The notes under the pieces are model-generated. The model saw only the letters and a program-made list of their open reading frames with translations, made no database searches and had not been told where the DNA came from. Source: Devosia ginsengisoli (GTDB taxonomy: Bacteria > Pseudomonadota > Alphaproteobacteria > Rhizobiales > Devosiaceae). From it: a stretch of DNA of 64,000 bases. The stretch spans positions 186,001 through 250,000 of the forward strand of contig NZ_CP042304.1 in the NCBI RefSeq assembly GCF_007859655.1, in the 5' to 3' direction. Positions 18,768 to 28,285 of the stretch are shown here, piece after piece; within the stretch, counting starts at the first letter, position 1; each line of letters opens with the position of its first letter. The position numbers and the translations under genes were made by a program.

Positions 18768-21051
18768 GTGAGTTTGGCGCAGGAAATGTTCGCGATTGCC
18801 CCGGCAATGGGGAAAGCGAACCTGTCCGCCAGCCAATTGAAGCTGTTGAGCGGCAAGGCCCGCTGGGTCTTCCGTGTCGGGGAAGCCGGCTTCCCTACCA
18901 TCCCCACCATCGCGCTGACCCGGGCCGCCTGGGAGGCCCTGCAGGGCGAGCGCGCCCGCCGCGAAACCAAGCTGCGCACCCATTGGGTCGCGTGCCTGTT
19001 CAAGCTGGTGGACAAGGATGGCCGCCCGCCGGCCCTCGTCGTGCGCACCTCGGCAGCGGCGCATAATGGCGGACTGATGCCCGCCCGGATGGGCATTGCC
19101 GCCCCCGCCAATCCCGAAGATTCGGTCGATCCGACCCGCCCCCTGGCCAAGGCCATCAAGGCGGCCTTTGACAGCTATGGCTTCGGCCAGGGCTGGACGG
19201 CGCGGCCGGATGAAGACCGCGGCAAGCAGATCGTGCTGGTGCAGGCTGCGGCCGATGGCGAGATCGAGCAGTTCCTGACCCGCAATGCGGTGACCGGCGC
19301 CATGGGCCCGGCCCCCGTCAACGGCGCGCCCCTGCCGCGCATGTCCGAATCCATCACCGCCCTGGTCAACCTGCTCGACGCCAAGGCAGGCCGGCACATG
19401 AATTGCCTCGTCGCCATCCAGCGCGGACAGGTGCAGTTCCTCTCGGCGCGTCCGGTACAGGTCACCGCGGCGGCCGAACTCGAAGCGGCGGTGGATCGGG
19501 TCAATCGCAAGGTCTGGTCGGCGCAGAACGCCGTGACCCGCGTCGATCCGACAAGGCTGACGCAATTGCTGCATCCGCGGCTCAAATCCACCGACGGCGC
19601 TACGCCTATCGCCTCCGGCCTGGGCGTATCGCCTGGCGCGGCCAGCGGCATCATCGTCTTCAATCCTGAAGATGCGGCGCGCATGCGGGCGCGCGGCAAG
19701 CATTGCATCCTCGTGGTCAACGAGACCGGTCCGGCCGATATCGAGGGCATGAAGGCCGCCACCGGCATCCTGACCGCGCGCGGCGGCATGACCAGCCATG
19801 CCGGCGTGGTCGCCCGCATCACCGGCAAACCCTGCGTGGCCGGGGTGCGAACGCTCTCGGTCGACACCAATGAAATGGTCTGCCGCATCGGCGACCGCGA
19901 ATTCCGCAGCGGCGATCGGCTGACCATCGATGGCAGCGACGGGCAGGTCTATGCCGGCCAGCTGCCCCTGGCCCAGCCCCATATCGGCGGCGCTATCGGC
20001 ACGCTGCTCGGTTGGTCCGATGCCAGTCGCACCATCGCCGTGCGCACCAATGCCGAGTCGGTCGAGATCGGCGAAGACCGCGCTGAGCTTCGGCGCCGAA
20101 GGCATCGGTCTGGCGCGGTCCGAGCATATGTTCTTTTCGCCCGAACGCATGGTGGCCCTGCGCCGCGTCATCCTCAGTGAGGACGAAGAGGATCGCAGCC
20201 GGGCCATCAACGGGTTGATCGATTACCAGACGGGCGACTATTCGGCTTTGTTCTCGACCATGAAGGGCTTGCCGGTGACGGTGCGCCTGTTCGATCCGCC
20301 GCTGCACGAATTCCTGCCGCGCAGCGATGAGGATATCGAGGAAACCGCCGCGTCGCTTGGCCTGGCCGTACGCGCCTTGCGGCTGCATCTGGAGCGGATT
20401 GCCGAGATCAACCCCATGCTTGGCCATCGCGGCGTACGGCTGGCCATCACCTATCCCGAAATGCTGCAGATGCAGATGCAGGCGCTGATGGCCGGCGTTC
20501 GCGCCGCCAGTGAGACGCAGAGCGAGCCGGTTGCCGTCGAGATCATGGTGCCCTTCGTCTCCACCGCCAGCGAAGTGGCCTGGGTGCGCGACCGCTTCAA
20601 CGCCATTGCCGCCAATTCGGGTCTGCTGCGCACCGACCGGGTCAAGTTCTCCTTCGGCACCATGATCGAATTGCCGCGTGCCTGCCTGCGCGCCGGCGAC
20701 ATCGCCCAGATGGTCGATTTCTTCTCGTTTGGTACCAATGACCTGACCCAGACCACATTCGGCATTTCGCGCGACGATGCGCCGACCTTCCTCGCGGCCT
20801 ATCAGCGCAAGGGCATCTATGAGCGCGATCCTTTCGTCAGCATCGATGAAAAGGGCGTGGGCGAGATGATCTCCATTGCGATTCAGCGGGGCAGGGCGGC
20901 CAATCCCCGGCTCAAGATCGGCATTTGCGGCGAACATGCCGGCGATCCGACCTCGCTGAAATTCTTTGCCGGCCTGGGCGTCGACTATGTGAGCTGCTCA
21001 CCCTATCGTGTGCCGGTTGCCCGGCTGACGCTGGCCCAGGCTTCTGCTTAA
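18768..21051 (+). pseudogene. PPDK-like PEP-binding protein, frameshifted at ~20070
   Basis: Homologue of pyruvate phosphate dikinase, ~760 residues if repaired (full PPDKs are nearer 880). The N-terminal ATP-grasp-like part is short and divergent (ALVVRTSAAAHNGG replaces the usual glycine-rich site). The swivelling domain has the phospho-His motif ARGGMTSHAGVVAR. The PEP-binding barrel follows with GAEGIGLARSEHMFF and a C-terminal CGEHAGDP with SCSPYRVPVARL, containing the expected active-site Cys. Between base 20064 and 20076 the frame moves by one: dropping one G of ATCGGCG restores the same spacing as canonical PPDKs. Either an indel error or a real lesion. Because the ATP-grasp part is reduced, I would not call it ppdK. 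Confidence 0.75.
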
Positions 21052-21108
21052 ATAGCGCAGCGACAATCCCCATATGAAGGGGAGGGGCCGGGCTCGGCCG
21101 CAACAGGG

Positions 21109-21681
21109 ATGGGACATACCGACGTGAGATTATTGCCGGTTCTGGTGGTGCTGCTGCCGCTGCTGACTGTTTCAACGCCCGCCGTCATGGCCCAGCCGAC
21201 CGGTTCTCAATGTACCTCCATTGCCGCCGACGCCGAGCGCCTCGCCTGTTTCGATGCCGCCTTTGCCGTACCGGCGGGTGCGGTTGCCGATAGCGTGGTG
21301 TTCCAGTCCGAGCAGATGATTCCGGCCCGCCCCAGCGGTCGTCAGCCCGCCACGATCACGATCGCTTGTGCCAATGGCGTGCTGAGCGTCGCCTTTGCCT
21401 TTGCCGGCAATACCATGTCGGCCTTGGGCAGGGATGCTGGCATTACCTGGCAGTTCGACCTGCAGGCGGCCCGTAGTCGCACCCTGCCGGTCAATGCCGA
21501 AAATACCGCGATCCTACTGAACAATACCGCCGATTCCCTGGACTTCATCCAGAGCGTTGCCGGGGCGTCGAACCTTACCGTACGGGTTACTCCGGCCAGT
21601 TCGCGCTCGCTCAACGTGCGCTATCGGCTCGATACCTTCGCCGATCAGGTTGCCCCGGTGCGGGCCGCCTGCGGGGTCTGA
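21109..21681 (+). CDS. Secreted hypothetical protein with C-x-DAERLACFD motif
   Basis: A 190-residue exported protein: signal peptide (LLPVLVVLLPLLTVSTPAVMA, ending near residue 28) followed by CTSIAADAERLACFDAAF. This Cys-bracketed helix is found at the mature N-terminus of several periplasmic families, including VasI-type T6SS-associated proteins, but no T6SS genes are here. The rest looks beta-rich (TWQFDLQAARSRTLPV, LTVRVTPASSRSLNVRYRLD). A GTG at 21124 could be the true start. It follows the PEP-binding gene by ~57 bases. Function unknown. Confidence 0.65.
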   Translation: MGHTDVRLLPVLVVLLPLLTVSTPAVMAQPTGSQCTSIAADAERLACFDAAFAVPAGAVADSVVFQSEQMIPARPSGRQPATITIACANGVLSVAFAFAGNTMSALGRDAGITWQFDLQAARSRTLPVNAENTAILLNNTADSLDFIQSVAGASNLTVRVTPASSRSLNVRYRLDTFADQVAPVRAACGV

Positions 21682-22032
21682 CAGTTCCCGCCGCTCATAC
21701 CCATCTAACCCACCCACCAGCCGTCACCCTCGGGCTTGACCCGAGGGCTCTGCACTTGCGGAGTGATGGTCAAGTATAACGCCCTCGGGTCAAGCCCGAG
21801 GGTGACGCGCGGTGGGTGATGCGGCGGCGGTGCATCATCACCTGCCGGTGTTTCACCGCGACAAATCCGCCTGCCGCATTCCTGCCCGTGCTGTGCCACG
21901 GTTAACTCATTGCTGCGCCGCAAATCTTGTTTACGCGCTGCTAACCCTAATCAGACATCATAACAATTGTCGGCATTTTAGCGTCACTTTCGCCGATCAG
22001 TAGTTTTGTTGCGTAGCGTTGAGTAGCGTTTG
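21682..22032. repeat. Intergenic region with a 27-bp-arm inverted repeat (family B)
   Basis: A gap of ~350 bases without a gene. Arms at 21722-21748 and 21781-21807 are perfect inverted copies built on CCTCGGGCTTGACCCGAGG, each arm itself palindromic, with a 32-base spacer. Family B of the dispersed palindromes. The remaining sequence up to the hydrolase start is more AT-rich and probably contains its promoter; I see no clear -35/-10 pair. Confidence 0.7.
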
Positions 22033-23073
22033 ATGGCTTCTTCCCACCGGCTGGTGCGTTCGCGCCCGGTCAGAGCGGTTCGCCGGCATCCCTTCACCAG
22101 GCTTCTGGTCGTCGGGATTTTTTGTGGCCTCGGCTATGTCGGGCTCACCAACGGCGCCTTCGGCCCCGCTACCGATCTTGGTGACATTGCGCCGCCCCAG
22201 GTCGCGCTCGCTACTGCCAGCATTTCCTATTCAGGTGTCGATCCTGTCATCACCGGGTCGGTCGATCATCTATTCGAAACCGCCAGCTTCACCGGCCCCA
22301 ACCGGGCTGAAAAGACCGATCGCATGCGGCCGCCTGTCGATGTGCTTGCCCTGTCCCGCAGCTTCGAAGAGGTTCGCGTGCGCCTGGCGTCGCTGCGCGG
22401 CACGCCGATCGACCCCACGGACCTCGGCCAGTCGCGGCTCGCAGCTATCGATATCCCGGCGACGGGCGATGTCGAGATCGGGCCTCGCATGTCGGTGGCA
22501 TCGATCGATCCAGCCACCGCCGCCGCGCTCGACGCCATTGCCGGAATTGCGCCGGAAGCGGCACTGCCCATGCCCGTCATGGCCTCCGAGCAGCTGGCCT
22601 ATGCCCGCTCTACCGCCCCGGTTACCGGCGGTTTTTCGACCGGACCTTCCATGCAGGTATCGGACAAGGAATTGTGGTGCCTGGCTACGGCGATCTATTT
22701 CGAAGCGCGCGGTGAAACCTATCGCGGGCAGGTGGCAGTGGCCCAGGTCGTGCTCAACCGCGTCAAGGATTACCGCTATCCCGACACCATTTGCGGCGTG
22801 GTGTTCCAGAACCAGAGCCGGCGCAATTCCTGCCAGTTCTCTTTTGCTTGCGATGGCATTCCCGAGACCGTCAACGACCGCAAGTCATGGGCGCAAGCCG
22901 AGGATATTGCCAAGAGATTTACCGATGGTCAACTGTACCTGACCGAAGTCGGCGACGCCACGCACTACCATGCCAGCTATGTGCGTCCGGCCTGGGCCCC
23001 TCGCATGACCAAGGTCACCCAGATCGGGTTGCACATTTTCTACAAGTTCAAGCGCGGTTGGCTGTTCGGCTAG
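22033..23073 (+). CDS. SleB-like cell wall hydrolase
   Basis: Predicted peptidoglycan hydrolase (Hydrolase_2/SleB domain), 346 residues. A basic N-terminus and one membrane helix (LLVVGIFCGLGYVGLTNGAF, ~24-43) anchor it in the inner membrane. A ~150-residue linker follows. The catalytic domain from ~215 shows LWCLATAIYFEARGE with the probable catalytic Glu, VAQVVLNRVKDYRYPDTICG, QNQSRRNSCQFSFACDG and DATHYHASYVRPAW. Start at ATG 22033, just after an in-frame TTG. Its stop overlaps that of the convergent gene by 4 bases. Confidence 0.85.
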   Translation: MASSHRLVRSRPVRAVRRHPFTRLLVVGIFCGLGYVGLTNGAFGPATDLGDIAPPQVALATASISYSGVDPVITGSVDHLFETASFTGPNRAEKTDRMRPPVDVLALSRSFEEVRVRLASLRGTPIDPTDLGQSRLAAIDIPATGDVEIGPRMSVASIDPATAAALDAIAGIAPEAALPMPVMASEQLAYARSTAPVTGGFSTGPSMQVSDKELWCLATAIYFEARGETYRGQVAVAQVVLNRVKDYRYPDTICGVVFQNQSRRNSCQFSFACDGIPETVNDRKSWAQAEDIAKRFTDGQLYLTEVGDATHYHASYVRPAWAPRMTKVTQIGLHIFYKFKRGWLFG

Positions 23074-23516
23074 CGGTTGAAGCCGTAATAGACGAAGGAG
23101 CCGGCGGTGCCGGTGCGGAAGGCCGACCAGCGGCCGTTGGTCCAGTAGCTGAAGAAGTTGCGGTCGGGTTCGGCGGGGGAGACACTTATCCCCGGATACT
23201 GGACGTGATTGGAGAACATCGCGTCGGTTGAATAAGTGCCTGATGCGGTGGTGGTGATGCTCACATAGCTGACCTTGCCGGCCTCGACCTTCTTGACCCT
23301 GATAGTCGAGAGCGGATCGGTGGCGACCCAGTCTTCATAGTCGACGAGATAGTCGCGGTCCTCGAACTTGACGAGCTTGCTGGCATCGACGCCGCTGGGT
23401 GCGAATTCATCGGCCAGAGCCGTAAAAACCATGCCCGGGCCGATGGCAGCGACGCCGGTGGCGCAGATGGCGCCGAGGGTCATGCCAAGCAGCAGGCGGC
23501 GATCTGGCAGGTTCAT
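23070..23516 (-). CDS. Exported hypothetical protein
   Basis: A 148-residue protein with an N-terminal export signal (RRLLLGMTLGAICATGVAAI, with a twin Arg but without a full Tat motif). The mature part is rich in Ser, Thr, Tyr and aromatic residues (YVSITTTASGTYSTDAMFSN, NFFSYWTNGRWSAFRTG) and probably forms beta sheets. No family recognised. Start at ATG 23516 (MNLPDRRLLLG) rather than 23552. Convergent with the SleB-like gene. Confidence 0.6.
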   Translation of the reverse strand: MNLPDRRLLLGMTLGAICATGVAAIGPGMVFTALADEFAPSGVDASKLVKFEDRDYLVDYEDWVATDPLSTIRVKKVEAGKVSYVSITTTASGTYSTDAMFSNHVQYPGISVSPAEPDRNFFSYWTNGRWSAFRTGTAGSFVYYGFNR

Positions 23517-23644
23517 GGCTGTTTCGTCCCGAAATGAAGCGATTGGCGACATTGTCTTAACGGTTCAGTAACCATGGCGGCCCCATGGGGGCAAAGTTCA
23601 TCTTTGATTAAGGTTAATGTCCACAGGCCCGCCGGCCCTTGGCC

Positions 23645-24248
23645 CTAGACCGAAATCGCCTCGAAGGCGGCGATGAAACGGTCATGCGCCTCGCGCGTCG
23701 GCCAGGGCCGGATCAGCCGGTCGAAGGCATCGACGTCAAAGGCCGGCAGGCTGGGCTCGCCGAAGAATTTACGGGCCTCGGCTTCTTCGAAGCCGGCCAG
23801 GTGGATGGCCTCGAAAAAGGCGGCTTCCCGGTCGGCTTTCTTGACCTGCTTGGCCAGGGCCGCTGGCATGGCAGCGGGCAAGGAGAAGCGCAGGTAAATG
23901 GCCGACAGCAGCCGGTTTTCGACATCCTTGTAATTGCCGCCCATGGCCGCCTTGAAGGGCGAGATGATGTCGCCCATGACATATTCGGGCGCGTCATGCA
24001 GCAGCGCCTGGGCCTGGGAAACCGAGTCGCAATCGGGGCTGTGGGCGCGGAATAGTTCGAGGACCAGCACCGAATGCTGGGCCACCGAAAACGGATAATC
24101 CCCCCTCGGTCTGCCCGTTCCAGCGGGCGACGCGCGCCAGCCCATGGGCTATGTCGGAGAGCTCGACATCCATCGGCGAGGGATCGAGAATATCGAGCCG
24201 GCGCCCCGACAACATGCGTTGCCAGGCGCGTGCGCTTATGCGTGCCAT
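23645..24248 (-). pseudogene. HD-domain nucleotidase (YfbR-like), frameshifted at 24100-24105
   Basis: Conserved HD-superfamily phosphohydrolase of the kind annotated as 5'-nucleotidase/YfbR-like. The N-terminus reads AWQRMLSGRRLDILDPSPMD, then IAHGLARVARWNGQTEG; in another frame it continues DYPFSVAQHSVLVLEL, LLHDAPEYVMGDIISPFK and KKADREAAFFEAIHLAGF. The break lies exactly in a run of six C on the plus strand (24100-24105): one base fewer joins TEG to DYPFSVAQHS without gap. The metal-binding His and His-Asp (VAQHS, LLHDAPE) are kept. Most easily explained as a homopolymer indel error; otherwise a pseudogene. Confidence 0.75.
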
Positions 24249-24330
24249 CGGTCCCCAAATGCTAACAGACTGTTAGCATCGACAGTAGCATCGGGGCTCG
24301 ATTCGCTGAACTGTGGTGAAAGCTGCCCGG

Positions 24331-24424
24331 AGCCCTCATGGTGAGCTTGTCGAACCACGAGGGCGAGCGAGTGGAGGCTTGGGTGCCACGCCGCTCGTGG
24401 TTCGACAAGCTCACCATGAGGGCT
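24331..24424. repeat. Family A repeat pair, 31-bp inverted arms
   Basis: Arms 24331-24361 and 24394-24424 are perfect inverted copies built on CATGGTGAGCTTGTCGAACC, with a 32-base loop. Translated they give SPHGELVEP/SWFDKLTM-like peptides. It lies between the HD gene start and the 3' end of ygfZ, so a transcript across it would form a very stable hairpin. Confidence 0.85.
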
Positions 24425-24431
24425 ACTGGGG

Positions 24432-25271
24432 CTACTCTTCTGTCGCTGCCTCACCAAACGCATATGTCGCCCATGCGGGCAGCGTAACCGTCACCTTTTT
24501 GCCGCCCACTGTGACCGCTTCGGAATCGGTGATGCGATCGAGCCGGACTATGGCTACGGCCCTGCCGTCGACGACCTGGCCGATCGTGCCGGCTTCGCGA
24601 CTGCCGGCGACCACGGCGCTGCCGGCGGGGGCGTCTATATCAGAGACAATGACCGGGCGGCGACGAGCCGTGCCGCGATGCTTCATGCGGCTGACGACTT
24701 CTTGGCCGACATAGCAGCCCTTCACGAAGTCGATGCCGTCGAGGATGTCGAGGCCGATATCGTGGGCGAAGGCGTCATTAGCGGGGAAGTCATTGCCCTG
24801 ATGGACGATGCCGACACCGATCCGCTCGGACTGGTAGAAGGTGTCGTCCTGCACCCAGCCTTTGGCGGCTTCGACCGGGGCAATGGTGCGCCAGCCCATG
24901 TCGATGGGCCCCATGCGATCGGTATGGCGGATGCCTGGTGGCTCCTCGTCCTGCGCGAAGCCGACGCGGTGGGTTTCTCGGAGGTCATCGATCACGGCCT
25001 GGGCGCGCAGGCGATACATCTTCATGCGCTTGAAGAAGTCGTCGGCAACGGACTGGTGCACATCGACCCAGATGGCATCCTCGGCATGGCCGGCAAGGCC
25101 CTCGGCGAGTATCTTGCCTTGCGGTGACAGCAGAGCCCAGGCCGCGGCCACTTCGCTTTCGCCTGTGCCCGTGGTCGGAATTTCGCCGGTCACCACGTCG
25201 TTCAGCAGTTTATGCGCGTCGGGCCCGGAGAAACGGAACACGGCACGGTCGGCGCGCAGATGGATGGTCAT
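24432..25271 (-). CDS. ygfZ: Folate-binding protein YgfZ
   Basis: Aminomethyltransferase-like protein of 279 residues that supports Fe-S cluster enzymes through a folate intermediate. The diagnostic YgfZ motif FVKGCYVGQEVVSRMKHRG lies at ~180-200 with its conserved Cys. The N-terminal region FRFSGPDAHKLLNDVVTGEI is typical of the GcvT-like fold. Divergent from the dihydroorotase gene across ~73 bases that hold both promoters. Confidence 0.93.
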   Translation of the reverse strand: MTIHLRADRAVFRFSGPDAHKLLNDVVTGEIPTTGTGESEVAAAWALLSPQGKILAEGLAGHAEDAIWVDVHQSVADDFFKRMKMYRLRAQAVIDDLRETHRVGFAQDEEPPGIRHTDRMGPIDMGWRTIAPVEAAKGWVQDDTFYQSERIGVGIVHQGNDFPANDAFAHDIGLDILDGIDFVKGCYVGQEVVSRMKHRGTARRRPVIVSDIDAPAGSAVVAGSREAGTIGQVVDGRAVAIVRLDRITDSEAVTVGGKKVTVTLPAWATYAFGEAATEE

Positions 25272-25344
25272 AGACTTGCCTCTCGAAGCGCCCGTCGCAT
25301 ATGTCGTGCTACAAACATGCTACAAAAGCGACAGGACCCAAGAC

Positions 25345-26664
25345 ATGGCGCAGTACGATACCATTTTCAAGAACGCGACCGTGGTCAACCAGGACGGCGA
25401 GGGGCTGGCCGATATCGCGGTCAAGGACGGACGCATTGCCGCGCTCGGGACTGTCGAGGGCAGTGCTGCCGAAGTGGCGGATTGCACCGGGCTGCACATC
25501 CTGCCCGGCGTCATCGATACACAGGTGCATTTCCGCGAGCCGGGGCTGACGCATAAGGAAGACCTCGAATCGGGGTCGCTCTCGGCTGTGATGGGCGGGG
25601 TGACGAGCGTGTTCGAAATGCCCAATACCAACCCGCTGACCACCACGCGCGAAACCTTCGAGGCCAAGATCGCGGCGGGCACCAACCGCATGCATTGCGA
25701 CTTCGCCTTCTATATTGGCGGCACGCATGAGAATGTCGGGCAACTGGCCGAACTGGAGCGGCTGCCCGGCTGTGCCGGGGTCAAAGTGTTCATGGGATCG
25801 TCCACCGGCTCGCTATTGGTGGCCGATGACGACGGCGTTGAGAGAATTCTGCGAGCAATCAGCAGGCGTGCAGCCTTCCATTCGGAAGATGAATACATGC
25901 TGGAAGAGCGCAAGCATCTGCGCGTGCCGGGCGACCCGTCGAGCCACCCGGTCTGGCGCTCGCCCGAAGTGGCGATGCGCTGCACCACAAGGCTGGTGAA
26001 CCTGGCGCGCAAGACCGGCAAGCGCATCCATGTGCTGCATATCTCGACCATGGAAGAGATGGTCTACCTGGCCGACCACAAGGATGTGGCGAGCGTGGAA
26101 GTGACGCCGCATCACCTGACGCTGGACGAGACGGCCTACGTCACGCTGGGCACCTATGCGCAGATGAACCCGCCGGTGCGCGACAAGGCGCATCGCGCGG
26201 GCATCTGGAAGGGCGTGGCCAATGGCGTGGCCGACATCCTCGGCTCGGACCATGCGCCGCATACGCGCGCGGAAAAGGACCATGCCTATCCCGAAAGCCA
26301 TTCGGGCATGACCGGGGTGCAGACGCTGGTGCCTACCATGCTGGACCATGTGAATGCCGGGAAACTGAGCCTGCAAAGGTTCGTGGACATGACCAGCCAC
26401 GGGCCTAACCGGCTGTTCGGCATCGCCAACAAGGGGCGGATCGCGGTGGGCTATGACGCCGACCTGACAGTTGTGGACCTCAAGCGCCGCGAGACCATCA
26501 CCAATGATTGGGTGAAGTCACGAGCCGGCTGGACGCCTTATGACGGGATGACGGTGACCGGCTGGCCGGTGGGCACGGTTGTGCGGGGGAAGACGGTGAT
26601 GTGGCAGGGCGAACTGGTGACGCCGAGCGTGGGGCAGCCGATGCGGTTTCTGGAGAGTTTGTAG
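25345..26664 (+). CDS. Dihydroorotase
   Basis: Amidohydrolase of pyrimidine synthesis (carbamoyl-aspartate to dihydroorotate), 439 residues. Zinc ligands and active-site segments are present: IDTQVHFREPGLTHKEDLES, the Lys in GVKVFMGSSTGSLL, FHSEDEYML, HVLHISTMEE and the catalytic Asp in LGSDHAPHTRAEK. The start MAQYDTIFKNATVVNQDG at 25345 marks the usual N-terminus; the frame is open much further upstream only because it runs antisense through ygfZ. Other cyclic amidohydrolases (allantoinase, hydantoinase) share the fold, but EPGLTHKEDLESG favours dihydroorotase. Confidence 0.88.
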   Translation: MAQYDTIFKNATVVNQDGEGLADIAVKDGRIAALGTVEGSAAEVADCTGLHILPGVIDTQVHFREPGLTHKEDLESGSLSAVMGGVTSVFEMPNTNPLTTTRETFEAKIAAGTNRMHCDFAFYIGGTHENVGQLAELERLPGCAGVKVFMGSSTGSLLVADDDGVERILRAISRRAAFHSEDEYMLEERKHLRVPGDPSSHPVWRSPEVAMRCTTRLVNLARKTGKRIHVLHISTMEEMVYLADHKDVASVEVTPHHLTLDETAYVTLGTYAQMNPPVRDKAHRAGIWKGVANGVADILGSDHAPHTRAEKDHAYPESHSGMTGVQTLVPTMLDHVNAGKLSLQRFVDMTSHGPNRLFGIANKGRIAVGYDADLTVVDLKRRETITNDWVKSRAGWTPYDGMTVTGWPVGTVVRGKTVMWQGELVTPSVGQPMRFLESL

Positions 26665-26686
26665 TTTTGGGGGATACTTCCCCTGA

Positions 26687-26890
26687 TAGGGGGAGGAATC
26701 CGCGCGGTGGGCTGGACGATATTGCGCCGCGACCACGATCTCCCTTCTCCCCTTGCGGGAGAAGGTGCCCGAAGGGCGGATGAGGGGTAGCATGGGCGAA
26801 CGCAGGACCCCTCACCCGATTTTTCCGGCTGAACGCCGCAAAAATCACCCTCTCCCGCAAGGGGCGAGGGGTGGCTCCACTCCTGGGGCG
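26687..26890. repeat. Family D intergenic repeat
   Basis: A gap of ~240 bases filled by a composite palindromic element: CCCCTGATAGGGGGAGGAA, GCGCGGTGGGC, GGATGAGGGG, CCCTCACCCGA and finally CTCTCCCGCAAGGGGCGAGG with GGTGGCTCCACTCCTGGGGC. The same ordered blocks recur at 40362-40550. Internal CTCCCTTCTCCCCTTGCGGGAGAAGG is palindromic. Confidence 0.75.
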
Positions 26891-26907
26891 GCGTGGAGTT
26901 CCGGCTC

Positions 26908-27462
26908 TCAATCCCCGGCCACGAAGGCCTGCCATTCGCCGTTTTGGCCGACATAGACGCGCCACCAGAACCAGCCGCCGAACTGGTGCATGTCTTCGAG
27001 CTGTTCCGGCGTGATCACCCGATAGGCGTCGACGGTCTGCTCGGGCGTCAGGTTTTCGATGTCGGCGAGGGCGAGATAAGGCCAGACATAGTTTGGCGTG
27101 TCGCTGGAGGCGCCCAGCACGGCATAGGGCATTTCGAGCAGGTTGCGTAGCAGAGCCAGCATCTGGCGGCCCTCGGGATCGGCTGATTGCTCCTTGAGGT
27201 AGGCCACCGGATCGTCGGGCAGGCCGAAGCTGACATTGGGCGGAGTATCCTGCGCGGCGATGATGGCGCGCAGGCTTTCGATATCGCCGGTCTTCGTCGC
27301 CTCGATCAGTTGCTCATGCTTGAGGCGCACGGTTTCGGGCAGGGCGCCCAGATCGTCGCTGACCACCATATCGGCATAGGGATCGTAATCGGCTGCATCC
27401 TGGGCCAGGGCGGCCGGCATTGAGAGCAGCAGGGCGCTGATGATGGTAACGACGAGGCGCAT
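26908..27462 (-). CDS. Exported hypothetical protein, SH3-like C-terminal segment
   Basis: A 184-residue secreted protein with a clear signal peptide (LVVTIISALLLSMPAALAQ). The body is helical (LPETVRLKHEQLIEATKTGD, then IESLRAIIAAQDTPP) and acidic. The last part (WFWWRVYVGQNGEWQAFVAG) resembles a small beta-strand dock found in periplasmic enzymes. I do not recognise the family. Start at ATG 27462. It is in a leftward run with two further small proteins, a TIGR02301-like protein and a Nudix hydrolase. Confidence 0.65.
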   Translation of the reverse strand: MRLVVTIISALLLSMPAALAQDAADYDPYADMVVSDDLGALPETVRLKHEQLIEATKTGDIESLRAIIAAQDTPPNVSFGLPDDPVAYLKEQSADPEGRQMLALLRNLLEMPYAVLGASSDTPNYVWPYLALADIENLTPEQTVDAYRVITPEQLEDMHQFGGWFWWRVYVGQNGEWQAFVAGD

Positions 27463-27529
27463 GGTCGAATCTCCCGGTGACGGATAATCGGACGCTAGCA
27501 CGGGGTCATGCCGGTTCTGAGGCAGGTCA

Positions 27530-27808
27530 CTACTGCAGGATGCGCTCGAGATTGTATTCGCCGGAGCGAATACGGTCGGGCAGCAGGGCGATGAGGTCGG
27601 CAGTGGCGTCGTCGCCATGCATCTTGACGAAGGTGGCGAGCGCCGCGAACAGCGAGGCATGGGCCAGGGCCGCGCTCTGCACGCCATCGTCTTCGGCGCA
27701 ATTCCAGGCTTCGGCGAGATATTCGAGGGCCAGTTGCCGCTCGCCCTGGTCACGGTCGAAGACGGCGGTGCCGGAGGCGGGTGCGAACATGGTTTTGCTC
27801 GTGGTCAT
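27530..27808 (-). CDS. Small conserved-type helical protein, unknown function
   Basis: A 92-residue soluble protein. Segment ERQLALEYLAEAWNCAEDDG is followed by VQSAALAHASLFAALATFVK, HGDDATADLIALLPDRIRSG and EYNLERILQ, i.e. mostly alpha-helical and acidic. No recognisable domain. Its codon use matches its neighbours and it is read in the same direction, which supports it as a real gene. Confidence 0.6.
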   Translation of the reverse strand: MTTSKTMFAPASGTAVFDRDQGERQLALEYLAEAWNCAEDDGVQSAALAHASLFAALATFVKMHGDDATADLIALLPDRIRSGEYNLERILQ

Positions 27809-27906
27809 GGCATCGGGACTAGCATGGTGGGGGCGGGGTGGCGCGCAGGAAGTAACCCGAAGGTTAACGGAGAGTGCGCACTTGTACGGAGACGTCCTTA
27901 TGCGGC

Positions 27907-28272
27907 CTATTCGGCAAAGCGCGTATGGATGTCGCGCGCCGTGGTTTCGGCCTCGACCAACAGCCGGGTCAATGCCTCGCGGGCGGCCGGCGTGCAGGCG
28001 CGATGGAAGCGCGAATAGGCGGTGTAGCCGACGTTGAACGCGCCGGCCAAACGCTGGCGGCGGTCTTCATCGGGCTCGTCCAGCGCGATGAGTTCGGCCA
28101 TCTGGGCGCGCCAGTCCTCGGTGCCGGCATCGCAAAGCGGCTGCAGGAAATAGAGGCTGCCCATGATCTCGGCCAGCCGCTCCATCTGGCGCTGATAGGG
28201 CGGATCGATGGCGAGGGCCGGAGCGATGCCCAGGGCAAGCAGGAGGACGATGGCGAGGCGGATGCGCTTCAT
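27907..28272 (-). CDS. TIGR02301 family exported protein
   Basis: A 121-residue secreted protein with signal peptide (IRLAIVLLLALGIAPALA). Segments YQRQMERLAEIMGSLYFLQPLC, written here in two halves (YQRQMERLAEIMG and SLYFLQPLC), then WRAQMAELIALDEPDEDRRQ, LAGAFNVGYTAYSRFHRACT and AREALTRLLVEAE match the alphaproteobacterial TIGR02301 family. Two conserved cysteines may form a disulfide. Function unknown. Start at ATG 28272 (MKRIRLAIVLL). The stop of the upstream Nudix gene is 13 bases away. Confidence 0.75.
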   Translation of the reverse strand: MKRIRLAIVLLLALGIAPALAIDPPYQRQMERLAEIMGSLYFLQPLCDAGTEDWRAQMAELIALDEPDEDRRQRLAGAFNVGYTAYSRFHRACTPAAREALTRLLVEAETTARDIHTRFAE

Positions 28273-28285
28273 GGCCGATTGCTTA

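Noticed and set aside
24841..25344. N-terminal extension of the dihydroorotase frame
   Set aside because: It is antisense to ygfZ and dihydroorotases begin at the MAQYDTIFKNATV segment.
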